Positions 55,783 to 63,739 are shown, counted from the stretch's first letter. The stretch is 64,000 bases of DNA from Bacteroidales bacterium (GCA_017535665.1 JAFXTS010000030.1:80129-144128), one strand, 5' to 3'. Program-made: numbers and translations. Notes: generated by a model not told the origin, from the letters alone.

Positions 55783-55831
55783 TATTTTTCTTGTTTTTCT
55801 ACCAGATATTATTATCCAATTTTTGAGGCTG

Positions 55832-55839
55832 CAAATATA
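55832..55839 (-). promoter_or_regulatory. -7 promoter box for ftsX operon
   Basis: CAAATATA on the plus strand (TATATTTG on minus), 49 bases upstream of the ftsX start; divergent with the umuD box. Confidence 0.55.
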
Positions 55840-55875
55840 CGGCATTTTTTTCAAAAATAATGATGATAAAAGTTG

Positions 55876-55883
55876 TAATTTTG
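55876..55883 (+). promoter_or_regulatory. -7 promoter box for umuDC
   Basis: TAATTTTG followed by CA, 20 bases before the umuD start. I could not identify a LexA operator by eye. Confidence 0.55.
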
Positions 55884-55903
55884 CAGCCTATTTTCTGCCA
55901 TTT

Positions 55904-56350
55904 ATGTCAAAAGAAACTTTAGATATTTTCAGTGCGAATTCGGATGCTGCGATGGAGCAGTTTTTTGTGGATGGCGGCGTGAAGGCGGGCTTTCCGGTAC
56001 CCTCTGGCGACGATATTTCGCAAAGTCTCGACCTCAACAAGGTGCTGGTGCAACATCCGGCGGCTACTTTTTACGCCCGCGTGGTGGGCAACTCGATGGT
56101 GGATGCTGGCGTGGAAGAGGGAGACCTGCTGGTCATCGACCGCTCGTTGGCTCCCCAAAACGGCAGCATGGCCGTCTGCTTCATCGACGGCGAGTTTACG
56201 CTGAAATTCATTAACTTAGATGAAAAAGAGCGGGGCGTAATATGGCTCCAACCCGCCAACGACCAGTACCCGCCCATCAAGGTTACCCCCGACAACGATT
56301 TCATCGTGTGGGGCATCGTGAGCTACACCATCAAATGCCGTTTGAAATAA
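55904..56350 (+). CDS. umuD: DNA polymerase V subunit UmuD
   Basis: LexA-like self-cleaving subunit of polymerase V. The start at 55904 (MSKETLDIF) gives 148 residues; the frame extends upstream into ftsX antisense and was rejected. The self-cleavage site is Ala28-Gly29 in VKAGFPVPS, the catalytic Ser64 lies in VVGNSMVDAG and Lys101 in GEFTLKFI. The peptidase domain is complete, so it is likely functional. umuC follows after 6 bases. Confidence 0.96.
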   Translation: MSKETLDIFSANSDAAMEQFFVDGGVKAGFPVPSGDDISQSLDLNKVLVQHPAATFYARVVGNSMVDAGVEEGDLLVIDRSLAPQNGSMAVCFIDGEFTLKFINLDEKERGVIWLQPANDQYPPIKVTPDNDFIVWGIVSYTIKCRLK

Positions 56351-56356
56351 ACCGCC

Positions 56357-57619
56357 ATGTTCGTGCTCGTGGATTGCAACAACTTCTTTGTCAGCGCCGA
56401 GCGGGTGTTTCGTCCCGACCTGCGCAACCGTCCCGTCTGTGTGCTCAGCAACAACGACGGCTGCATTGTGGCGCTCTCCAACGAGGCCAAGGCCATCGGG
56501 CTGAAGCGCGGCGACCCTTACTTCAAGGTGCGCGACATCATCAACCGCCACAACGTCACGATCTTCTCATCCAACTACTCGTTGTATGCGGGCATGTCGG
56601 CACGGGTAATGCGCATCCTTACCGATCGTTTCTTCGATGTGGAGATTTACTCTATCGACGAGGCTTTCATCAACTTGGAGGGAGACGCGCCGGAGGTGGC
56701 GCTGCAGAAGATGCGCGAGTTGCGGCGGGTCATCGGCCGCTGGACCGGCATACCGGTGAGCATCGGCATCGCCCCCACGAAGACGTTAGCCAAGGTGGCC
56801 GGCCATTTCGCGAAACACTATGCCGGCTACAAAGGGGTCTGCCTGATGGACACCGACGACAAGTGCCGTAAAGCCTTACAGATGTTGCCTGTGAACGAGG
56901 TGTGGGGGATCGGGCGGCAGTTTCGTAAAAAACTGGAGGCCGCTGCCATCCATACGGCATGGGACTTTTCGCAGATGAGTTCGTCGTGGGTGCGGCACCA
57001 TTTCGGCATTACGGGACTTCGCACCTGTCAGGAACTTCAAGGCATTCCCTGCGTGGAATCTGCTGAGATAGAGACCAAAAAGAGCATCTGCACCAGTCGC
57101 TCGTTCGGCACAGTGGTGACCGAGAAAAGTGAATTGTTAGCCTCCATCGTCCATTTTACCACGGCCTGTGCCCAGAAACTTCGGAAGCAGTCCACCGTGG
57201 CCAACATCATCTCCATTTTCATCGCCACCGACCGATTTAAGAAGGAACTGCCTCAATATAAACAGTTTGCTACTTTAAAAACGCTGGTGGCCACCGCCGA
57301 CACCTCCGAACTGATCGTGTATGCCCGCAAGATGCTGGACCATATCTATCGGCCTGGCTATCAGTATAAACGCGCCGGCGTCATCGTGTCGGGCATCGTG
57401 GGTGACGACGCCGTGCAGCAGAACTTCTTCGATGATGTGCAGCACCGAGAAAAACGACAGCAGCTGTTTCAGGCCATCGACAAGATCAACTCGGCAGATG
57501 GGGGCGGCACCGTTCAGTTCGCCATCCAGAGCAACAAAGAGAGCCGCTGGACCTCACGTCGCGAATTCGTCAGCAAAAATTACCTCAGCGATGTGAACGA
57601 CTTGTTGGAGGTGCGATAG
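56357..57619 (+). CDS. umuC: DNA polymerase V catalytic subunit UmuC
   Basis: Y-family translesion polymerase. The 420-residue product has the polymerase motifs FVLVDCNNFFVSAERVF, NNDGCIVALSNEAKAIG, the catalytic pair in EIYSIDEAFINL and SIGIAPTKTLAKVAGHFAK, the thumb and a C-terminal little-finger domain, with a UmuC-type tail ending YLSDVNDLLEVR. Complete. Together with umuD it should copy damaged DNA after SOS induction. Confidence 0.97.
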   Translation: MFVLVDCNNFFVSAERVFRPDLRNRPVCVLSNNDGCIVALSNEAKAIGLKRGDPYFKVRDIINRHNVTIFSSNYSLYAGMSARVMRILTDRFFDVEIYSIDEAFINLEGDAPEVALQKMRELRRVIGRWTGIPVSIGIAPTKTLAKVAGHFAKHYAGYKGVCLMDTDDKCRKALQMLPVNEVWGIGRQFRKKLEAAAIHTAWDFSQMSSSWVRHHFGITGLRTCQELQGIPCVESAEIETKKSICTSRSFGTVVTEKSELLASIVHFTTACAQKLRKQSTVANIISIFIATDRFKKELPQYKQFATLKTLVATADTSELIVYARKMLDHIYRPGYQYKRAGVIVSGIVGDDAVQQNFFDDVQHREKRQQLFQAIDKINSADGGGTVQFAIQSNKESRWTSRREFVSKNYLSDVNDLLEVR

Positions 57620-57637
57620 TTATTCAAAAATTATGTG

Positions 57638-57645
57638 TAACTTTG
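57638..57645 (+). promoter_or_regulatory. -7 promoter box for secreted nuclease/phosphatase
   Basis: TAACTTTG, a TAnnTTTG match, 22 bases before the start at 57668. Confidence 0.5.
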
Positions 57646-57667
57646 CCCTCTTATTTTTAACAGAATA

Positions 57668-58948
57668 ATGACGCGGAATTTTTTTCTTATTTTATTGATA
57701 ATCAGTTTTATAAATATAAAACTATCCTACTCGCAACAACTCCGTCACATGCAGTACAACCTCTTGTATTATACCGAAAATGGGGCCGGCGACTGCGATC
57801 AGACTACCAATAATTTGAATACCAAAGACCAAGATTTCAAAACCATCGTCAAATATGTGATGCCGGATGTGCTGACAGTGAATGAGTTAGGGAAAGGCAA
57901 CAGCTATCCCCAGCGTATTTTAGATAATGTGTTGAATACCAATGGGGTGAATTATTATGCTTTTGCTCCAACCGTTTCCAATTCGAGTGGCAGCATTACC
58001 ATCGGCAATGGCCTGTTTTACGACACCCGCAAGTTGGTGCTGAAAAGCACGTTTTACGTTTCCACCAGCGTCACCTATTTCAACGCTTACCGCATGTACT
58101 ACCGCTCGAACGAGCTGGCGCATGGCGATACGGCCTTCATCACTTTCATTGTTTGTCATTTGAAGGCAGGTTATAATTATGATAGTGAGCGATATACGCA
58201 AGTTAATCAGTTGATGAACCGCCTGATCAGCATCGGCCATGCTGACAATTATGTGCTGTGCGGCGACTTCAATGTGTATGATGCTTCTGAAAGCGCTTAC
58301 CAGCAGCTCGTACACCACAGCAACTCGTTGGTGCGCTTTTACGACCCGATAGATCGCGAGGGCGAGTGGGATGACAACCCCGAATTTGCTGACCTTTTCA
58401 CGCAATCCACCCACTCGGGGAACACGACCAACGGGTGCTATTCGGGTGGCGGCATGGACAACCGCTTCGACTTCATCTTGGTATCGGATTTCATCCGCAA
58501 CGGCACGCAGCGGGTGCGCTGTCTGCCAGATACTTACTATGCTCTTGGTCAGGACGGCAACCGGCGCAACGGCTCCATCATCGACCCCACCAACACGGTC
58601 GTTCCCGCCAACATTGCCAACGCCCTTTACGGGATGTCGGACCACCTGCCGGTTATCATGGACTACCAGATTGATGCCACATTAGGGCTCCACTCAGCCG
58701 ACCTCTTGCTGCCTGTTCAAGTGGTCAATCCGGTGAATGACCAGCTGCATATTTTTACCCATTTTTCTTATAATGAAGAAATTACCATCAATATCACCAC
58801 CCTTAATGGTCAGCTACTGTACAGCGAGCAGCTGAGTGCGGGCGATGAAGAGACAGTGCTTCCCTTCCCGTTCGCACCGGCCATGTACCTTGTCTCTATC
58901 ACCGATTCGCAAGGCAGAAAAGTGGTGAAAAAAGTGGTGAAATTGTAA
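57668..58948 (+). CDS. T9SS-exported endonuclease/exonuclease/phosphatase family protein
   Basis: A 426-residue secreted EEP-fold enzyme. Signal peptide (ending YSQQ), the N-terminal MQYNLLYYT, a metal-binding NELGKG, VLCGDFNVYD, the MDNRFDFILVS segment and the catalytic MSDHLPVIMDY. The C-terminal 80 or so residues are a T9SS type A sorting domain (lacking the YPNP box but with LHIFTHFSYNEEI, LNGQLLYSEQL, APAMYLVSI, KKVVKL). Substrate could be DNA, RNA or a phospho-ester; not decidable here. Confidence 0.88.
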   Translation: MTRNFFLILLIISFINIKLSYSQQLRHMQYNLLYYTENGAGDCDQTTNNLNTKDQDFKTIVKYVMPDVLTVNELGKGNSYPQRILDNVLNTNGVNYYAFAPTVSNSSGSITIGNGLFYDTRKLVLKSTFYVSTSVTYFNAYRMYYRSNELAHGDTAFITFIVCHLKAGYNYDSERYTQVNQLMNRLISIGHADNYVLCGDFNVYDASESAYQQLVHHSNSLVRFYDPIDREGEWDDNPEFADLFTQSTHSGNTTNGCYSGGGMDNRFDFILVSDFIRNGTQRVRCLPDTYYALGQDGNRRNGSIIDPTNTVVPANIANALYGMSDHLPVIMDYQIDATLGLHSADLLLPVQVVNPVNDQLHIFTHFSYNEEITINITTLNGQLLYSEQLSAGDEETVLPFPFAPAMYLVSITDSQGRKVVKKVVKL

Positions 58949-58987
58949 CTTTCTATCCGAACTTAATCATCTAAAATACACTAAATT

Positions 58988-60988
58988 ATGAACTTTCAAC
59001 TGCATTCAGATTTTGCCCCATCGGGCGACCAGCCCACCGCTATCCAACAGTTAGTGGACGGACTGAACCGTGGCGACAAGGCGCAGGTGCTGCTCGGCGT
59101 CACCGGCTCGGGCAAGACATTCACTATCGCCAATGTGTTGGCGCAGGTCAACCGTCCCACGCTGATACTCAGTCACAACAAGACGTTGGCGGCCCAGCTA
59201 TACAGCGAGTTCCAGCAGTTTTTCCCCGACAATGCCGTCGAGTATTATGTCTCTTACTACGACTACTACCAGCCGGAGGCCTATCTGCCGGTCAGCAACA
59301 CCTATATCGAGAAGGATTTATCGATCAATCAGGAGATTGAGCGACTGCGGTTGCGCACCACGAGCGCATTGCTGTCGGGTCGCCGCGACGTTGTCGTAGT
59401 AGCTTCAGTTTCTTGTATTTACGGTATCGGGAATCCTGATGATTTCGCCAAGAATGTCATCAACATCCACAAAGGCATGACCATCAGTCAGGAGAGCCTG
59501 CTGTTGGCTTTCGTGTCGGGGCTTTACACCCGCACGGAGCTGGAGTTGGAACCGGCGAAGTTCCGCGTGAAGGGCGACACGGTGGACGTTTTCCCGCCCT
59601 ATAGCGACAATGCCTTCCGGATTGTTTTCTGGGGGAATGAAATTGAGGAGATTTTCGAGTTGGAGGCGACGAGCGGCGCGAAAATCGGCAGTTGCGAGAA
59701 ACTCACCCTTTATCCCGCCAACATTTTCGTCACCTCGCAGGATTCGATGAACAACGCCATCAGCGAGATACAGCTGGATTTGGGAAAGCAGGTAGAATAT
59801 TTTAAGTCGATAGGCAAATATCTGGAAGCCAAACGGTTGGAAGACCGTGTGACGTATGATGTGGAGATGATGAAGGAGTTGGGGTATTGTTCGGGCATTG
59901 AGAACTACTCGCGCTATTTCGACCGCCGTCAGCCCGGCGAGCGTCCGTTCTGCATCTTGGACTTCTTTCCCGATGATTTTCTGTTGGTGATTGACGAGAG
60001 TCATGTCACGGTGCCGCAGATCGGGGCGATGTTTGGCGGCGACCGTTCCCGCAAGCAGAACTTGGTGGATTACGGCTTCCGTCTGCCGGCGGCGTTGGAC
60101 AACCGTCCGTTGAAATTTCATGAGTTTGAGGCCCTTACGGGGCAGACCATTTATATGAGTGCCACGCCGGCAGAGTACGAGTTAGAGAAGTCGGAGGGAA
60201 TCATTGTGGAGCAGGTGGTGCGGCCGACCGGCTTGTTGGATCCTGTGATTGAGGTGCGCCCGGCCGACAATCAGGTCGATGATTTGTTGGAGGAGATTGA
60301 GAAGACGGTGGAGCAGCACGAGCGTGTTTTGGTGACCACGCTGACGAAGCGGATGGCGGAGGAGCTGACGGGCTATTTGATACGTCTCGGCATCAGCACG
60401 CAGTACATCCATTCGGATGTGGAGACGTTGGAGCGTGTGGACATCTTGCAGAACCTGCGGGCGGGCACGATCGATGTGCTGGTGGGGGTGAACCTGTTAC
60501 GTGAGGGGCTGGACCTGCCGGAGGTGTCGTTGGTGGCCATCATGGATGCCGACAAGGAGGGTTTCTTGCGGTGCGAGCGTTCGCTGACGCAGACGGCGGG
60601 GCGGGCGGCGCGCCATGTGAACGGCAGGGTCATCTTTTATGCTAACACTATCACCAAGTCGATGCAGGCGACGCTGGACGAGACGGCGCGCCGCCGGGCC
60701 AAACAGCTGGCGTACAACGAGCTGCACCATATCACGCCGCGCAGTGTGAAGAAAGCCGAGCCGGTGCTGACGAGCGGCGCGGGGGCCTACGGGGCCGCTA
60801 TGGGTGCCCAGCAGGTAGCGGCCGAACCGGTGGAGAGTAAGTACCTGAACGCTGAGCAGTTGCAGACCCGTATCAAGAGTCTCCGCAAGCAGATGGAGGC
60901 CGCGGCCAAAGACCTCGACTTCAAAGAGGCCGTCCGCTTGCGCGACCTGATGAAAGAGGCCGAGCGGCTGCTGAAAGAACAAAAATGA
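58988..60988 (+). CDS. uvrB: UvrABC excinuclease subunit B
   Basis: Damage-verification helicase of nucleotide excision repair. The 666-residue product has Walker A GVTGSGKT (37-44), the beta-hairpin region [12 protein letters not shown] that grips [19 protein letters not shown], the DEAD-like IDESH, helicase motifs V-VI ([23 protein letters not shown]) and a C-terminal UVR domain (about 625-660) that binds UvrC. Length and domains are normal. Confidence 0.98.
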   Translation: MNFQLHSDFAPSGDQPTAIQQLVDGLNRGDKAQVLLGVTGSGKTFTIANVLAQVNRPTLILSHNKTLAAQLYSEFQQFFPDNAVEYYVSYYDYYQPEAYLPVSNTYIEKDLSINQEIERLRLRTTSALLSGRRDVVVVASVSCIYGIGNPDDFAKNVINIHKGMTISQESLLLAFVSGLYTRTELELEPAKFRVKGDTVDVFPPYSDNAFRIVFWGNEIEEIFELEATSGAKIGSCEKLTLYPANIFVTSQDSMNNAISEIQLDLGKQVEYFKSIGKYLEAKRLEDRVTYDVEMMKELGYCSGIENYSRYFDRRQPGERPFCILDFFPDDFLLVIDESHVTVPQIGAMFGGDRSRKQNLVDYGFRLPAALDNRPLKFHEFEALTGQTIYMSATPAEYELEKSEGIIVEQVVRPTGLLDPVIEVRPADNQVDDLLEEIEKTVEQHERVLVTTLTKRMAEELTGYLIRLGISTQYIHSDVETLERVDILQNLRAGTIDVLVGVNLLREGLDLPEVSLVAIMDADKEGFLRCERSLTQTAGRAARHVNGRVIFYANTITKSMQATLDETARRRAKQLAYNELHHITPRSVKKAEPVLTSGAGAYGAAMGAQQVAAEPVESKYLNAEQLQTRIKSLRKQMEAAAKDLDFKEAVRLRDLMKEAERLLKEQK

Positions 60989-61001
60989 GAAAGTAAAATA
61001 T

Positions 61002-61259
61002 ATGAGAAAAGATTCGTTCAACCGTCAGCTTGCGAAGACCATACCCGCCATTATCGCCTTCATTGTCATAGTGGTTGCAGAAGTTCTGATGTACACTACT
61101 GCAATGCTTGATGGCAAATATTGTCTGACAGAATCCAATTATTATTTGCATGTCAATAGTCTTGCTATCTGCCTTTTGATCAGTAATTTGGTCATGGCAA
61201 TTTTGTTTATTCTATTGATAAGAGCGAAGCGTGATTTAGGAAATAAATCTCGTGAATAA
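61002..61259 (+). CDS. Small two-TM membrane protein, unknown
   Basis: An 85-residue protein with two TM helices (about 11-31 and 50-72) and basic ends (MRKDSFNRQLAK, RAKRDLGNKSRE). No family recognised. It starts 13 bases after uvrB and may be cotranscribed. Its stop codon lies inside the first hairpin of the transposase-flanking array. Confidence 0.65.
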   Translation: MRKDSFNRQLAKTIPAIIAFIVIVVAEVLMYTTAMLDGKYCLTESNYYLHVNSLAICLLISNLVMAILFILLIRAKRDLGNKSRE

Positions 61260-61376
61260 TGGTTCCCTAAGGGAGCCATTTTCAATAACCCCACATGCAA
61301 TGTGGGGTGGAAGCAGGGCGTACAGACAATGGCGTGCCAGAGGCACGCGTTCTCAAAAATCATCAGTCTTTGAGAA
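61258..61376. repeat. Left hairpin set of RAYT-type element
   Basis: Three hairpins in order: L1 (61258-61280, 10-bp stem including GGTTCCC/GGGAGCC, then TTTT, so it could also stop uvrB transcripts), L2 (61288-61308, 9-bp stem ACCCCACAT/ATGTGGGGT, loop GCA) and L3 (61332-61348, GCGTGCC/GGCACGC, loop AGA). A weaker TTCTCAAA/TTTGAGAA stem at 61350-61376 overlaps the transposase stop. Confidence 0.8.
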
Positions 61377-61812
61377 AATACTCCTCCTTAATGGTAATCC
61401 CATTCTCTATCAAAAATGCGCGATACTCTTCCTCAAAACTAACAATTTTGTGATGTTCTTTCTGATTTCGTATATAATTCACTATCATCTCCTTATCTCG
61501 TCCATTATATGAAATGGCTGCATATTCTTTACCCCATCCATTCCAATTAGGAAAAATAGGACTCTCATGAAGCCATTTGCTTGTAAAGGTCTTTATGGCT
61601 TGTACATACTTGGCTGGCGAAAGGTCGGCTGGCAATGAAACGAGCAGATGAATGTGGTCTGGCATTCCTCCAATACGAATGAGTTTGGCTTTGAGATTTT
61701 CTGTCTGTTTCATAATGATGGCGTAGAGTTCGCGTTCATGTTCTGCATCGATTGTCCGTTCACTACGGTAGGTGCGAAATACGATATGGTAAATGGATTG
61801 TATATAGCTCAT
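61363..61812 (-). CDS. IS200-like Y1 transposase (RAYT-type)
   Basis: A 149-residue single-domain HUH transposase. The HUH motif is in GGMPDHIHLLVSLP, and the catalytic Tyr is probably in MIVNYIRNQKEHH. Start MSYIQSIYHIVFRTY is typical of Y1 transposases from Bacteroidota. No accessory TnpB gene is nearby, as in IS200 and RAYT. The frame is intact. The hairpins on both sides would be its substrates. Confidence 0.9.
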   Translation of the reverse strand: MSYIQSIYHIVFRTYRSERTIDAEHERELYAIIMKQTENLKAKLIRIGGMPDHIHLLVSLPADLSPAKYVQAIKTFTSKWLHESPIFPNWNGWGKEYAAISYNGRDKEMIVNYIRNQKEHHKIVSFEEEYRAFLIENGITIKEEYFLKD

Positions 61813-61858
61813 AACAATATGATGGATAGTATGTTGTAGTTGTTTTTACAATGAGAGC

Positions 61859-61950
61859 GCGTGCTTCCAGCACGCTTTGATATGCGCGATGACGTCACAC
61901 CCCACATTGCATGTGGGGTTACTGAGAGCAGCTCCCTTCGGGAGCGTCTC
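61859..61950. repeat. Right hairpin set of RAYT-type element
   Basis: R3 (61859-61875, GCGTGCT/AGCACGC, loop TCC), R2 (61899-61919, 9-bp stem ACCCCACAT/ATGTGGGGT, loop TGC) and R1 (61924-61950, core GCTCCC/GGGAGC with loop TTC, outer GAGA/TCTC). Their order mirrors the left set. Confidence 0.8.
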
Positions 61951-61956
61951 TATTTC

Positions 61957-62214
61957 TTAATCATGACTTTCTTTAATTGGTATCAAATCAATAATGCTTC
62001 CGTTGCATTTTGGAAAATTCTTGCAAACAATTTGGTCAAAGTCATTGTCACTGCGGAATTGTGGTTTGGTACGGATAGCTTTGACATTTTTATATTGATA
62101 GTGTTCTCCGCAATGCAGGCATTCCACAGTTTCTTCAAGGGCAAATCCTAATCCGATTTTTTGATGGTCTTTAATGGCAGTCATTTTTTGATGTTCGTCA
62201 AGTTCTATGTACAT
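61957..62214 (-). CDS. Small zinc-ribbon-like protein, unknown
   Basis: An 85-residue protein with two metal-type pairs: VECLHCGEHYQY (CxxC) and VCKNFPKCNGSIID (C-x6-C). The N-terminal half is Lys/Gln/Glu-rich. Spacing fits a small zinc ribbon, possibly for nucleic-acid binding. It ends only 7 bases from the R1 hairpin and follows a 36-codon frame with a promoter in front. Not recognised as a named family. Confidence 0.6.
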   Translation of the reverse strand: MYIELDEHQKMTAIKDHQKIGLGFALEETVECLHCGEHYQYKNVKAIRTKPQFRSDNDFDQIVCKNFPKCNGSIIDLIPIKESHD

Positions 62215-62239
62215 ATCGTCAATTTTTTAAAGTGTCATC

Positions 62240-62350
62240 TTAGTTTAAGTCGACAGATGCATCATCCCATTTCTCCTCCAAACTTATACGATAAAGCGGA
62301 ATAGTACTTCTATGTTTATCGGATTCCATAAACACCTGTTTACTTCGCAT
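62240..62350 (-). CDS. Possible 36-residue protein upstream of zinc-ribbon gene
   Basis: A short frame starting MRSKQVFMESDKHRSTIPL and ending in DASVDLN. It lies 31 bases behind a -7 box at 62381-62388 and 26 bases before the 85-residue gene, in the same direction, which together suggest a real two-gene operon. It is too short for composition to be decisive. Confidence 0.4.
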   Translation of the reverse strand: MRSKQVFMESDKHRSTIPLYRISLEEKWDDASVDLN

Positions 62351-62380
62351 GGGCAGTAGGCGTTACCCCAAAACCATTTG

Positions 62381-62388
62381 CAAAAGTA
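62381..62388 (-). promoter_or_regulatory. -7 promoter box for the small-protein operon
   Basis: CAAAAGTA on the plus strand (TACTTTTG on minus), 31 bases upstream of the 36-codon frame. Confidence 0.45.
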
Positions 62389-62459
62389 CAAATAAATTTA
62401 GTAAACAACATCAATTGTGAAAAATATTTTAAATTTTATCTTCCATAAAACAAAAATAC

Positions 62460-62467
62460 TATTTTTG
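62460..62467 (+). promoter_or_regulatory. Orphan forward -7 box
   Basis: TATTTTTG followed by CG, pointing right. The only frame it could serve is 16 codons long (62493-62543), before the minus-strand genes take over. May be a promoter left from a lost gene. Confidence 0.35.
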
Positions 62468-62549
62468 CGTTGATTTTATATACAGATAGAATATGCTTTC
62501 AATGGAAATCAGAAAGAAACATAGGATTTTCCTCCAAGGTTAACCCATT

Positions 62550-62687
62550 TTACACCAGCTCGTTCCAGAAGCTCTCGGGCAGATGGATGTTCTGAACATC
62601 GATGGCCTTGATGAACAGCGGGGCGATCTCTTTGTCGGCGAAACCTGCGATGCCGCAGCCGATGCGCACCGGCCAAATTGCTACCAT
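62550..62687 (-). pseudogene. C-terminal fragment of macro-like (ADP-ribose-related) gene
   Basis: A 45-codon piece read on the minus strand as MVAIWPVRIGCGIAGF then IAPLFIKAIDVQNIHLPESFW. The RIGCGIAGF motif and the end resemble the last strand and tail of macro-like/A1S_2505-type proteins. It begins 16 bases after the NrtR-like stop and has no N-terminal domain, so it seems truncated. Its ATG could be fortuitous. Family identity is tentative. Confidence 0.55.
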
Positions 62688-62703
62688 AAATGATGGAATA
62701 GGG

Positions 62704-63417
62704 TTAAAATTCCAACTTGAAATCGTTGTCCTGCTTGAGGCGCTCGTACTTTTCCTTGTTAAAGGAGAATTTGCGTCCTTTCCTTCCAGGCTTATTATTG
62801 GGCTGCTCAAACAGTTCTTCGTCATTCTCCTCATCTTCAACAATTTGTAGAATGCCCGTCTGTAGCATTTTTTTCTCAAAGTTGCGACGGTCGAAGCGCA
62901 CCCCGAGGATGGCCTCATAGAGCCGTTGCAGTTCCGACATGGTGAACGACTTGTTGAGCAGCTCAAACCCGATGGGTTCGAAGTGGATGTCCTTGCGCAT
63001 CTGCTGCATGGCTTTGCGCAGAATGTAGTCGTGGTCGAAGGCGAGGCGGGGCACGTCATCGATGGCGAACCAGCGGGCCTCACTCGCGTCGTCGCCGCCC
63101 TTCACCTCCGTGGGACGCACCAGCGCATAGAAGGCGATGGACACCACTCGCCCCCGCGGGTCGCGATGCACATCAGTGAACGCGCCTAACTGTTTCAACA
63201 TGTTGATGGTGAGACCGGTTTCCTCCTGCAACTCGCGGAGGGCGCATTGCTCGGCCGACTCGTCCATATTCATAAAACCGCCAGGGAACGCCCAGTAGCC
63301 TTTGTAGGGCTCGTTGCCGCGCTCGATGAGCAGAATCTGCAGCTCCCGTCCATCGAAGCCAAACACCACACAGTCGGTGGCCACAGCGGGACGGGGATAT
63401 TCGTAAGTGTAACTCAT
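62704..63417 (-). CDS. NrtR-type Nudix transcriptional regulator
   Basis: A 237-residue two-domain protein. Residues about 9-145 are a Nudix domain with an intact Nudix box (GGFMNMDESAEQCALRELQE followed by ETGL), so it could still bind or split ADP-ribose-type ligands. Residues about 155-205 are the winged helix typical of NrtR regulators (FTMSELQRLYEAILGVRFDRRN then FEKKML). The basic C-terminal tail (KPGRKGRKFSFNKEKYERLK) is unusual. Its promoter has two 19-bp palindromes, pointing to self-regulation. NrtR proteins control NAD or sugar catabolism; which applies here is unclear. Confidence 0.9.
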   Translation of the reverse strand: MSYTYEYPRPAVATDCVVFGFDGRELQILLIERGNEPYKGYWAFPGGFMNMDESAEQCALRELQEETGLTINMLKQLGAFTDVHRDPRGRVVSIAFYALVRPTEVKGGDDASEARWFAIDDVPRLAFDHDYILRKAMQQMRKDIHFEPIGFELLNKSFTMSELQRLYEAILGVRFDRRNFEKKMLQTGILQIVEDEENDEELFEQPNNKPGRKGRKFSFNKEKYERLKQDNDFKLEF

Positions 63418-63433
63418 TTTGGTGTGTTTTTAA

Positions 63434-63452
63434 TTGCGTAAAAAGTACGCAA
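63434..63452. promoter_or_regulatory. Putative NrtR operator 1
   Basis: TTGCGTAAAAAGTACGCAA, a perfect 7-5-7 palindrome. It overlaps the minus-strand -7 box (63450-63457), so a bound regulator would block transcription. Confidence 0.75.
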
Positions 63453-63457
63453 AAATA
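63450..63457 (-). promoter_or_regulatory. -7 promoter box for NrtR-like gene
   Basis: CAAAAATA on the plus strand (TATTTTTG on minus), 32 bases upstream of the start at 63417. CAAC at 63476-63479, 18 bases away, may be the -33 element. Confidence 0.6.
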
Positions 63458-63483
63458 CAACTTTATTTCGAAATGCAACTATT

Positions 63484-63502
63484 TTGTGTAAAATTTACGC
63501 AA
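63484..63502. promoter_or_regulatory. Putative NrtR operator 2
   Basis: TTGTGTAAAATTTACGCAA, the same 19-bp pattern with one mismatched pair. Its centre is 50 bases from that of operator 1, close to five helical turns, which fits cooperative binding on one face of the DNA. Confidence 0.7.
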
Positions 63503-63521
63503 AATATTTTATTATTGATAA

Positions 63522-63738
63522 TCAATTATTTATAAATGAAATCTGCAAAATATAGAAAATCTCAGCACTTTGTTCCATCAGCTGCTTCTTCCACTGCACA
63601 ACTTGGTTGGGGTGCAGTTCATACTTCTTGCACAGTTCCGACAGGGTCTGTCGTTCATGCATCGCTTCCAAGGCGACCTTCGCCTTGAACTTTTTGGCAT
63701 AGAGAGGCTTGTGGATTTTGGATTTTTTGCGCGAAAAA
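63522..63738 (-). pseudogene. IS3-family orfA (helix-turn-helix) fragment
   Basis: On the minus strand the frame reads RKKSKIHKPLYAKKFKAKVA, then LEAMHERQTLSELCKKYELH and PNQVVQWKKQLMEQSAEIF, the HTH start of IS3-type OrfA. There is no start codon before a stop on its 5' side, and after SAEIF the reading turns to YILQISFINN and stops, where an intact OrfA would continue. No orfB is present. It is a decayed remnant. Confidence 0.8.
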
Positions 63739-63739
63739 T

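Larger units (their letters stand above)
61258..61950 (-). mobile_element. RAYT/IS200-like element with mirrored hairpin ends
   Basis: A Y1 transposase gene with three hairpins on each side in opposite order: L1-L2-L3, gene, R3-R2-R1. L2 and R2 are exact reverse complements over 21 bases. L1/R1 and L3/R3 share the same core letters. This is the layout expected of a REP-associated tyrosine transposase locus. Whether the unit moves is not shown by sequence alone. Confidence 0.75.
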
